Origin: OM182 bacterium
GTDB lineage: Bacteria > Pseudomonadota > Gammaproteobacteria > Pseudomonadales > Azotimanducaceae
Direction of reading: 5' to 3'
NCBI GenBank assembly: GCA_004213835.1
Contig: SHAE01000002.1
Location: 1-62,670 of the forward strand
Length of the DNA stretch: 62,670 bases
Positions 56,673 to 62,670 of the stretch are shown here, one piece after another. The notes under the pieces were generated by a model. It ran no database searches. It was not told the origin of the DNA and saw nothing but the letters and a program-made list of their open reading frames with translations. The number at the start of each line of letters is the position of its first letter. Position 1 is the stretch's first letter. Both the position numbers and the translations under genes were made by a program.

Positions 56673-57524
56673 TTAGGCGCCTGCGATGGCCGTTTTGAGC
56701 TTGTTCATCGCATTTTTTTCGAGCTGCCGAATACGCTCGGCGGAGACACCGTATTCCTGTGCAAGCTCGTGCAGGGTTGATTTGTCATCGCTCAACCAGC
56801 GTTGCTGCAAAATATCCCGACTGCGCTCATCGAGTGCAGCAAGGCCAGAACTCAAGCGCAGGTGCATATCTTTGTCGCTGCTGGCATCTGCGACCAAGTC
56901 CGCAGGGTCTGGTGCCGCAGACGGCAGGTAATGTACCGGCGCCGTCGCAGCTTCGTCATCGCTGCCGTAACCATCAAAGGCCATATCGCTGGCGCTGAGG
57001 CGACTCTCCATGCGCGTCACTTCGACGCTGGGTACGCCCAATTCGTTCGCGATCGCATCGGTCTCTTCAACGCTTAGCCAGTTCGACGTTTTCTTCGCAC
57101 CGCGCAAATTAAAGAAGAGTTTGCGCTGAGCCTTAGTCGTCGCCACTTTCACGATGCGCCAGTTACGCAAGATATACTCGTGCATCTCGGCCTTGATCCA
57201 GTGCACGGCGAAGGAAATCAAACGCACGCCGACGCTTGGATCGAAACGTTTCACCGCCTTCATCAGGCCAACATTGCCTTCTTGAATCAGGTCAGCTTGG
57301 GAAAGGCCGTAGCCTTTGTAGGAGCGCGCTAGGTGTACGACGAAGCGCAGGTGACACATGACCAATTCGCGCGCTGCATCTAGATCACCGTGATCTTGCA
57401 GTCTCTGAGCCAATGATTTTTCTTGTTCTGGGCTGAGAATGGGGAACTGACTGATCGTGCGCAGATAGGCGTCAAGATCGGCCCCAGGGGCCATGCTTGG
57501 CATCTTCATTACATCTGTTGTCAT
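56673..57524 (-). CDS. rpoH: Heat-shock sigma factor sigma-32
   Basis: 283 residues. Region 2 contains [20 protein letters not shown] and [19 protein letters not shown]. The RpoH box QRKLFFNLR follows region 2, distinguishing it from sigma-70. Region 4 includes [27 protein letters not shown]. It directs the chaperone and protease regulon. It follows ftsYEX, the classical order. A CIRCE element sits in its promoter region, so HrcA control is likely in addition to the post-translational control known for sigma-32. Confidence 0.97.
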   Translation of the reverse strand: MTTDVMKMPSMAPGADLDAYLRTISQFPILSPEQEKSLAQRLQDHGDLDAARELVMCHLRFVVHLARSYKGYGLSQADLIQEGNVGLMKAVKRFDPSVGVRLISFAVHWIKAEMHEYILRNWRIVKVATTKAQRKLFFNLRGAKKTSNWLSVEETDAIANELGVPSVEVTRMESRLSASDMAFDGYGSDDEAATAPVHYLPSAAPDPADLVADASSDKDMHLRLSSGLAALDERSRDILQQRWLSDDKSTLHELAQEYGVSAERIRQLEKNAMNKLKTAIAGA

Positions 57525-57613
57525 TGTTTAAAGCCTTCTCATGGGTTCGTTCAATCATTCCTACCGGCCAAAAAAACCGACCGATAGTGCTACCTGTGGT
57601 AACAACGGCAAAA

Positions 57614-57622
57614 ATACTAGCA
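57614..57622 (-). promoter_or_regulatory. Candidate extended -10 promoter of rpoH
   Basis: On the minus strand TGCTAGTAT reads as an extended -10 (TGn-TAGTAT). It overlaps the right arm of the CIRCE element and would start transcription about 83 bases before the rpoH ATG. No convincing -35 is seen. Confidence 0.45.
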
Positions 57623-57643
57623 CTCACAAAGAGAGAGTGCTAA
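57617..57643. promoter_or_regulatory. CIRCE element (HrcA operator) upstream of rpoH
   Basis: On the minus strand the arms are TTAGCACTC and GAGTGCTAG with nine bases between them. The CIRCE consensus is TTAGCACTC-N9-GAGTGCTAA, so 17 of 18 arm positions match. It lies between the ftsX stop and the rpoH start, centred about 106 bases upstream of rpoH, and touches a possible -10. HrcA normally uses this operator to repress groE/dnaK. Its place before rpoH would link the two heat-shock systems. Confidence 0.9.
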
Positions 57644-57705
57644 TTCAATTTATGACCAAGGATTCTCAGTGCGAGGCAAAAAACGCACAAAACGGAGCCT
57701 GACTG

Positions 57706-58704
57706 TTAAGTGGCGATCTGCGCCTCCAAACGTTGGCTTAGGGCGATCAGGGCGCCGCCAACCCCCAGCGACCAACCCGCCACCAGTACCGTAAGCACCA
57801 TTTGCGGGGTAAACCCACCAAGCACCAGCGTGTTGCGATAGGAAATCAGCAGAGATTCCAGCGGCGCTTCAATTTCATTTAGGAATACCGCCATCAAAAC
57901 GATGGCCATGATCCCACCACCAAGGCCATAGGCGGAACCAAAGTACAAAAACGGGCGACGTAGCTGAGATCGAGTTGCGCCAATGAGTGCCAGCACCCGC
58001 AGTTCGGCAAGGCGCGCGTCAATGGCAAGGCGAATGGCGGCAAAGGTGACTAGGACCGCCGCTACCAGCAGCATGGCCGATAGCGCGCTACCACCGCGAT
58101 TGGCCAGCCTCGATAAGTCACGCAACCGCTCCAGCCATGTGGACTCAATAACCACCTCGTCAACCCCTGCCTGGGCCGCCAGCCGACGACTCAGAGTTTC
58201 CAGAGCCAGAAACGGTTGGGTGCTATCGAGCGCCACTGCAAAGGATGTGGGCAGCGGATTTGTTTCAACCTCAGCAATAGCCTGCTGCAAGAATTGCGAA
58301 TCAGCGCTCTGGGCCAATAGTTCTTCCAGCGCTTGTTGTGGCGTCGTGGGTTGAACCGCTGCAACTGCCGGCTCGCGTTGCAGGGTCGCGGCCATATCGG
58401 CAATGGATTGCTCGGAAGCCTCAAGCGCCATATAGACCGTCAGACCGGTACTGCCCTGCCACTGCTGGCTTAGGCTGTGCATATTGCTCTGCAAAACCCA
58501 AAGCAAGCCCGGCAAGGCCAACGCGACACCGATCATGAGCCAAACCAAGAAGCTGCTGACGATACGCTGGCTAATAAAGAGCGTGGTTTCCGACGCCACA
58601 CGACGATGATCGGCCAACCAAGCGCGCGTGCGCCCGCCCTTGGGCTGCCACTTGCTCTGACTGCTCTTAGCGCCGTGCATGGTATCGGCTTTGTTTGCAC
58701 TCAT
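57706..58704 (-). CDS. ftsX: Cell division protein FtsX
   Basis: Membrane half of the FtsEX ABC complex that activates septal peptidoglycan hydrolases. 332 residues. A basic N-terminal cytoplasmic tail (about 1-45), TM1 near residues 50-70, a periplasmic domain (about 75-200), then three more helices (SALSAMLLVAAVLVTF, GGGIMAIVLMAVFLN and MVLTVLVAGWSLGVGGALIAL). Start overlaps the ftsE stop by 4 bases. Confidence 0.93.
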   Translation of the reverse strand: MSANKADTMHGAKSSQSKWQPKGGRTRAWLADHRRVASETTLFISQRIVSSFLVWLMIGVALALPGLLWVLQSNMHSLSQQWQGSTGLTVYMALEASEQSIADMAATLQREPAVAAVQPTTPQQALEELLAQSADSQFLQQAIAEVETNPLPTSFAVALDSTQPFLALETLSRRLAAQAGVDEVVIESTWLERLRDLSRLANRGGSALSAMLLVAAVLVTFAAIRLAIDARLAELRVLALIGATRSQLRRPFLYFGSAYGLGGGIMAIVLMAVFLNEIEAPLESLLISYRNTLVLGGFTPQMVLTVLVAGWSLGVGGALIALSQRLEAQIAT

Positions 58705-59396
58705 GTTTGTTCTGCCGTAGCGCTTGGTGCCTGAGTGTCTTGCACCAGCGCACCTTGGGACAGATGTAAAATGCGACAGCCTTGATCCTTGATGAGATCA
58801 ATATCGTGGCTGGCGACCAGTACCGTAGAGCCCAGATCTTTGAATTGATGAAACAGCGCCATAACCTGTCGTGACAAATAGGGATCTAAGTTCCCCGTGG
58901 GTTCATCGGCAAGAATAATCTGCGGCCTGTTCACCACCGCCCGAGCGATACCAACCCGCTGTTGCTCACCAGTCGACAAATGCCGAGGGTACAAGTGTCC
59001 ACGGTCGCTGAGATCGACCGTTGCCAAGGCGCCTCGTACTCGCCGAGCAATCTCTTTCGCTGCCAGGTGGGTGACTCGCAACGGCAGCGCAACGTTGTCG
59101 AAGACCGTTCGATCATTAAGCAAATTATGATCCTGCAGCACGATGCCCAGTTGCCGCCGATACCACGGCAAGGCACCAGGTCCCAGCTGAGCGATGTCGC
59201 TGCCATCCACGACGACGCGACCACTGGTCGGCATTTGTGCGCCAATCAACAGTTTCAACAGGGTGCTCTTGCCGGCACCCGAATGGCCGGTCAAAAAGAC
59301 CATGGAGCCTTGCTCGATGTCCAGCGACACATCGGATAACCCTTCGGAACCGTTATCGAACCGTCGAGTCACTCGCTGGAGCTGCAAAAACGACAC
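58701..59396 (-). CDS. ftsE: Cell division ATP-binding protein FtsE
   Basis: 231 residues, an ABC ATPase. Walker A GHSGAGKST, the signature LSTGEQQRVGIARA and Walker B IILADEPTGNLD are all intact, with the H-loop His in VASHDIDL. It drives FtsX at the septum. Located between ftsY (2-base gap) and ftsX. Confidence 0.96.
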   Translation of the reverse strand: MSFLQLQRVTRRFDNGSEGLSDVSLDIEQGSMVFLTGHSGAGKSTLLKLLIGAQMPTSGRVVVDGSDIAQLGPGALPWYRRQLGIVLQDHNLLNDRTVFDNVALPLRVTHLAAKEIARRVRGALATVDLSDRGHLYPRHLSTGEQQRVGIARAVVNRPQIILADEPTGNLDPYLSRQVMALFHQFKDLGSTVLVASHDIDLIKDQGCRILHLSQGALVQDTQAPSATAEQT

Positions 59397-59398
59397 GG

Positions 59399-60400
59399 TT
59401 AGGCAGGCTCCTCAGCTTGCAGCAGTGCAGACACAAAGGCCTCGGGTTCGAAGGTACGTAGATCTTCTATGCCTTCGCCGACGCCGATAAAACGCACGGG
59501 GATACGCTGCGTACCCAAGGACTGGGACGCCAGCGCAAACAGCACACCGGCCTTCGCCGTGCCGTCTAATTTGGTCACCACTAAGCCTGTGAGCGGTATG
59601 GTTTCGTTGAACAGTTTGACCTGACTCAGCGCGTTTTGGCCAACACCGCCATCGAGCACTAAGATCACCTCGTGGGGGGCTTGCTCGTCTAAGCGCTTGA
59701 CCACGCGCTGGATCTTGGCCAATTCATCCATCAGCTGGCTCTTGGCCTGCAGTCGGCCCGCCGTATCCACCAACAGTACATCTACACCCTTGGCATGGGC
59801 GCTTTGCACGGCGTCAAAGGCAACGGACGCGCTATCCGATCCCTGTGCTTGGGCGATGACGGGAATATCCTCGCGTTGTCCCCAGGACTGCAGCTGCTCT
59901 ACCGCCGCCGCACGAAACGTGTCGCCAGCGGCCAACATCACGCTCAGACCTTGGTTTTTGAAACGCTTTGCTAACTTGCCGATGGTCGTGGTCTTACCGA
60001 CACCGTTCACACCCACGAAGAAAATCACCTTGGGCAATGCATCAGCCGCCCTGGGCTCAACCACCAAGGGCTGCGCCACACCTGCTAAACGCTGCACCAG
60101 TAGCTCTTCTAGCGCTTGGTACAACGCACCCATGTTCGCCAACTCGCGGCGGCCCGCGCGCTCGGTAAGCTCGGTAATAATGGCCTGGGTCGTTTCCATG
60201 CCAACGTCGGTCATGAGCAACGCCGCCTCAAGATCTTCCAGGGCGGATTCATCGATCTCTTTCTCACCAAGCAGCAGGTTGCCAAGCCCTTGGGCAAGCT
60301 GCTCACGGGTTTTCGACAAGCCACTGCGCAGCCTGCCGAAAAAGCCATCGGCGGTGGCTGATGATTCATCAGAAGTGAGGGATTCGTTCTGCTCAGTCAT
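59399..60400 (-). CDS. ftsY: Signal recognition particle receptor FtsY
   Basis: 333 residues from ATG 60400; TTG 60418 is a longer option. An acidic N-terminus (TSDESSATADG) precedes the NG domain: FFGRLRSGLSKTREQL (N), GVNGVGKTTTIGKLA (G1), DTFRAAAVEQL, DTAGR and TKLDGTAKAG. It docks ribosome-SRP complexes at the membrane. The acidic A domain is short compared with E. coli (497 residues), as is usual in many bacteria. Head of the ftsY-ftsE-ftsX-rpoH series. Confidence 0.96.
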   Translation of the reverse strand: MTEQNESLTSDESSATADGFFGRLRSGLSKTREQLAQGLGNLLLGEKEIDESALEDLEAALLMTDVGMETTQAIITELTERAGRRELANMGALYQALEELLVQRLAGVAQPLVVEPRAADALPKVIFFVGVNGVGKTTTIGKLAKRFKNQGLSVMLAAGDTFRAAAVEQLQSWGQREDIPVIAQAQGSDSASVAFDAVQSAHAKGVDVLLVDTAGRLQAKSQLMDELAKIQRVVKRLDEQAPHEVILVLDGGVGQNALSQVKLFNETIPLTGLVVTKLDGTAKAGVLFALASQSLGTQRIPVRFIGVGEGIEDLRTFEPEAFVSALLQAEEPA

Positions 60401-60509
60401 GCTTGGATTCTCTTGCAAACACTACGAGGGATACTCATGGCTGCCCATCGTCTGCGGTGGATCGATTCTATAGCATTCGTTCTTCAGCTTAGCGCGCGGG
60501 TTACCTGCT

Positions 60510-61115
60510 TTGAAAAAAAAAGTTCGGCAAGGCAAAAGTCAGGAGGTACGTATCAACAGCGGCACTCTGCGAGGGCGCAAGCTGACCTTTCCCGACATAG
60601 AGGGCCTGCGCCCCACACTTGGGCGCACCCGGGAGACTCTGTTCAACTGGATACGTCCGACACTCCCTGATGCGCGGTGCCTCGATCTGTTCGCAGGCTC
60701 AGGGGTTCTTGGCCTGGAGGCAGCCTCCATTGGCGCCAGCGAAGTCGTGTTTGTAGAAAATCACGGCGCGGCGGCCAAGCATATTGCCGCGGCGCTCGAG
60801 AGCTTTCATTTATTAACGCGGTGCAGCCTGCACAGTGACGATGCCCTGAGTTTTCTCAGCAGGCCTTTACCTTTAGCACCCTTCGACTTTGTTTTTATCG
60901 ACCCACCATTTGCCAGCACTCAGCTGCTGACAAATGCCGTCACCCTGCTGGTCGAACAAAACCTTGTGCAACAGGCGATGTATCTGGAATTCGAGCAACA
61001 GCAAGAGGCCGCCGTCGAGGCGCTGATGCAGCAACACGGGCTTAAGCAGCTAAGGTCAACAAAGGCCGGCAACACCCGAAGCTGGCTAATTGCGCCGAAC
61101 CTAACGCAAGGTTAG
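60510..61115 (+). CDS. rsmD: 16S rRNA (guanine-966-N2)-methyltransferase
   Basis: 201 residues. SAM motif CLDLFAGSGVLGLEA and the catalytic DFVFIDPPF (DPPF for N2-guanine) are clear; the GRTRETLFNWI block is typical of RsmD. The start is TTG 60510, supported because the N-terminal KKKVRQGKSQEVRINSG aligns in length with E. coli RsmD; nine consecutive A follow the TTG. Divergent from ftsY, the conserved arrangement. Confidence 0.94.
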   Translation: MKKKVRQGKSQEVRINSGTLRGRKLTFPDIEGLRPTLGRTRETLFNWIRPTLPDARCLDLFAGSGVLGLEAASIGASEVVFVENHGAAAKHIAAALESFHLLTRCSLHSDDALSFLSRPLPLAPFDFVFIDPPFASTQLLTNAVTLLVEQNLVQQAMYLEFEQQQEAAVEALMQQHGLKQLRSTKAGNTRSWLIAPNLTQG

Positions 61116-61166
61116 CATCCGCTGACCTCGCAATAACGCGCTACGGATTGGTAAGGAAATCACGGC

Positions 61167-61646
61167 ATGGCTGAACGCATCGTCGTCTATCCGGGTTCAT
61201 TTAACCCGATCACTAACGGTCATACCGACCTTGTCGAGCGGGCATTAACGCTCTTTGATCATGTGGTGCTTGCCATCGGTACGTCAGCGCAAAAAGACCC
61301 CGCGGTGGCGCTAAAAGATCGTATGGAGCTTTGCCGTGAGGTGCTGGCGCCCTACGGTGATCGCGTATCTGTAGAGGGCTTCAACAGTTTGTTGGTGGAC
61401 TTTGTGCGAGCGAAAAACACGCGCTTTGTGCTGCGCGGGCTGCGCACGGTGACAGATTTCGACTACGAGTTTCAGATGGCGGAGATGAATCGCTCCTTGG
61501 ACCCGCAGCTTGAATACGTCTTCCTACCGACCTCTCGTGACTGCTCGTTCATCTCATCCACGCTGGTGCGAGAGATTTCAGCCTTGGGTGGCGATATCTC
61601 TCAGTTTGTCGATCCAGCCGTGATGGCAGCACTGGCCAAGGACTAA
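61167..61646 (+). CDS. coaD: Phosphopantetheine adenylyltransferase
   Basis: Fourth step of coenzyme A synthesis. 159 residues, exactly the family size. The nucleotidyltransferase motif [15 protein letters not shown] holds H19; [17 protein letters not shown] and [10 protein letters not shown] complete the site. Follows rsmD by 51 bases and shares a 4-base stop overlap with convergent mutM. Confidence 0.97.
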   Translation: MAERIVVYPGSFNPITNGHTDLVERALTLFDHVVLAIGTSAQKDPAVALKDRMELCREVLAPYGDRVSVEGFNSLLVDFVRAKNTRFVLRGLRTVTDFDYEFQMAEMNRSLDPQLEYVFLPTSRDCSFISSTLVREISALGGDISQFVDPAVMAALAKD

Positions 61647-62479
61647 CAGACCGGTCGCTTCCAGCCTGAGAATGTCTGACAGGTTGGGCAGTACACGGTA
61701 CTGCGCTGGCCCAAAATCTGTAGCTTCAACTGTGCCTGACAGACATTGCAGGCCTCGCCTTGGCGGCCATACACATTGAGGCTTTGCTTGAAATAGCCGG
61801 GCTGGCCGTCAGACCCGACAAAGTCCCTAAGGGTTGTGCCGCCGACGTTTATGGCATTGGCCAAGATTTCTCGAATCGCCTCCGCGAGAAAGCGATAAGC
61901 CAGCCGACTTACCTTATAGGCCGGCGTAGACGGTCGGATACCGGCTCGAAAGAGTGATTCGGCAGCGTAGATGTTGCCCACGCCCACCACTACCTTACCG
62001 TCCATGATGTGGTTCTTCACCGCCACCTTGCGCTTGCGCGAGGTGGCAAACAGATAGTCGCCGGAGAATTCATTACCCAACGGTTCCGGCCCCAAATTCT
62101 TGAGCAACCAGTGTTGCGCACTGGGGTGTTCGACAAAGTGGAAACTGCCGAAGCGGCGAGGGTCGTTGTAACGCAGCCATTGGCCATGCTTGACCTCGAT
62201 GTCGATATGATCGTGCAGCCGCGGTGCGTCATTAGGCGCCACCACACGCAAGCTGCCGGACATACCCAAGTGCACGATGAGCGCCCCGGTTGCTGTTTCA
62301 ATCAAGATATATTTCGCGCGTCGAGCGACGCTTTTGACGACGCTACCCGACAGATGATCGGGTAGCTCTACCGGCCATCGAAGACGACTTTCGCGAACGT
62401 TGACTCGCGCAATCGTCTGGCCGCTGAGAAAGGGTTCGATTCCCCGTCGAGTCGTTTCGACTTCCGGGAGTTCAGGCAT
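61643..62479 (-). CDS. mutM: Formamidopyrimidine-DNA glycosylase
   Basis: Removes 8-oxoguanine and ring-opened purines. 278 residues starting [16 protein letters not shown]: after Met removal P2 is the Schiff-base nucleophile and E3 the general acid. The helix-two-turn-helix region has [18 protein letters not shown]-terminal zinc finger is built by CNVC and CPTC. It starts 3 bases after the rpmG stop, so is translated from the rpmG message. Confidence 0.97.
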   Translation of the reverse strand: MPELPEVETTRRGIEPFLSGQTIARVNVRESRLRWPVELPDHLSGSVVKSVARRAKYILIETATGALIVHLGMSGSLRVVAPNDAPRLHDHIDIEVKHGQWLRYNDPRRFGSFHFVEHPSAQHWLLKNLGPEPLGNEFSGDYLFATSRKRKVAVKNHIMDGKVVVGVGNIYAAESLFRAGIRPSTPAYKVSRLAYRFLAEAIREILANAINVGGTTLRDFVGSDGQPGYFKQSLNVYGRQGEACNVCQAQLKLQILGQRSTVYCPTCQTFSGWKRPVC

Positions 62480-62482
62480 CTG

Positions 62483-62638
62483 CTACTTGATTTTGCCTTC
62501 TTTGTAGATCACATGCTTGCGCACCACGGGATCGTACTTTTTGATCTCCATTTTATCCGGCGTGTTCTTCTTGTTCTTGTCGGTGGTGTAGTAGTGGCCG
62601 GTACCGGCACTTGAAACCAACTTGATCTTATCTCGCAT
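62483..62638 (-). CDS. rpmG: 50S ribosomal protein L33
   Basis: 51 residues beginning [20 protein letters not shown] and ending VIYKEGKIK, almost the E. coli L33 pattern. It carries no CxxC pair, so it is the zinc-independent form. GGGAG lies 8 bases before ATG 62638. An rpmB gene would be expected just beyond the right edge. Confidence 0.97.
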   Translation of the reverse strand: MRDKIKLVSSAGTGHYYTTDKNKKNTPDKMEIKKYDPVVRKHVIYKEGKIK

Positions 62639-62670
62639 GATTTAGCTCCCTATATCTGTCGGCGAAGGCT

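Noticed and set aside
1-62670. tRNA genes, CRISPR arrays, insertion sequences, integrase genes or a replication origin
   Set aside because: Checked all gaps; the spaces between genes are short and show no cloverleaf, repeat-spacer, transposase or DnaA-box clusters.

Overview
This is a gene-dense 62.7 kb stretch of a gammaproteobacterial chromosome (GC roughly in the high 50s by eye). It holds only housekeeping and biosynthetic genes. I see no phage, insertion sequence, integron, CRISPR array, toxin-antitoxin pair or tRNA. The gene content and several local orders match blocks I know from Pseudomonas and relatives: ygfB-pepP-ubi-gcv beside zapA-6S RNA-fau; yggS-proC-yggT-metX-metW-rdgB-hemW; ftsY-ftsE-ftsX-rpoH; ilvA beside rpiA; lgt-thyA-folA. 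This suggests a compact Pseudomonadales/Oceanospirillales-type bacterium with LPS (HldE, LpxL). The genus cannot be told from the sequence.

Layout. 1-5.7 kb: a partial heptose kinase, then lpxL, argE, argA, ilvD and a small CxxC protein. 5.7-13 kb (minus strand): a DUF4143 ATPase with a palindrome over its start codon, then a run that reads lgt-thyA-folA-NAD kinase-like-fabV-hemE-DDN-like protein. 13-17.5 kb: scattered accessory enzymes (NRDE, MFS, PPOX flavoprotein, GST, an unusual SDR). 17.5-22.5 kb: ptsP-rppH and a YyaL/SSP411-type thioredoxin-fold protein. 22.5-30.3 kb (minus): ygfB-pepP-ubi-gcvT-gcvH-gcvPA-gcvPB, with the glycine decarboxylase P-protein in two pieces. 30.5-32.6 kb (plus): zapB-like, zapA, 6S RNA, fau, def. 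32.6-35.8 kb: ilvA divergent from rpiA, then an AIM24-family protein. 35.8-42.6 kb (minus): tkt-pgk-fba-hydrolase-FAD dehydrogenase. 42.8-45.6 kb (plus): metK-metF-rsmE. 45.6-46.6 kb: an unrecognised protein. 46.7-55.5 kb (plus): a 12-gene run from gshB to hemW. 55.5-60.4 kb (minus): ftsY-ftsE-ftsX-rpoH-DUF423-trmB. 60.5-62.7 kb: rsmD-coaD facing mutM-rpmG.

Functionally the window is rich in one-carbon and methionine metabolism (thyA, folA, fau, glycine cleavage, metF, metK, metX, metW), envelope and division functions (lpxL, lgt, zapA, ftsEX, ftsY), branched-chain amino acid and arginine synthesis (ilvD, ilvA, argE, argA) and central carbon flow (tkt, pgk, fba, rpiA).

The most interesting signals are regulatory. 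A near-perfect CIRCE (HrcA operator) lies upstream of rpoH. A perfect 28-bp palindrome covers the metF ribosome-binding site and start codon. An 18-bp imperfect inverted repeat covers the start of the DUF4143 ATPase gene. A degenerate 13-14-bp tandem repeat lies in the tkt-pgk gap, where related genomes carry a GAPDH/Epd gene. All nine convergent gene junctions are shorter than 30 bp or overlap. At the protein level, the YyaL-type protein has SxxC instead of CxxC, and one SDR lacks the Ser/Tyr/Lys catalytic residues. I found no convincing entirely new multi-gene system.
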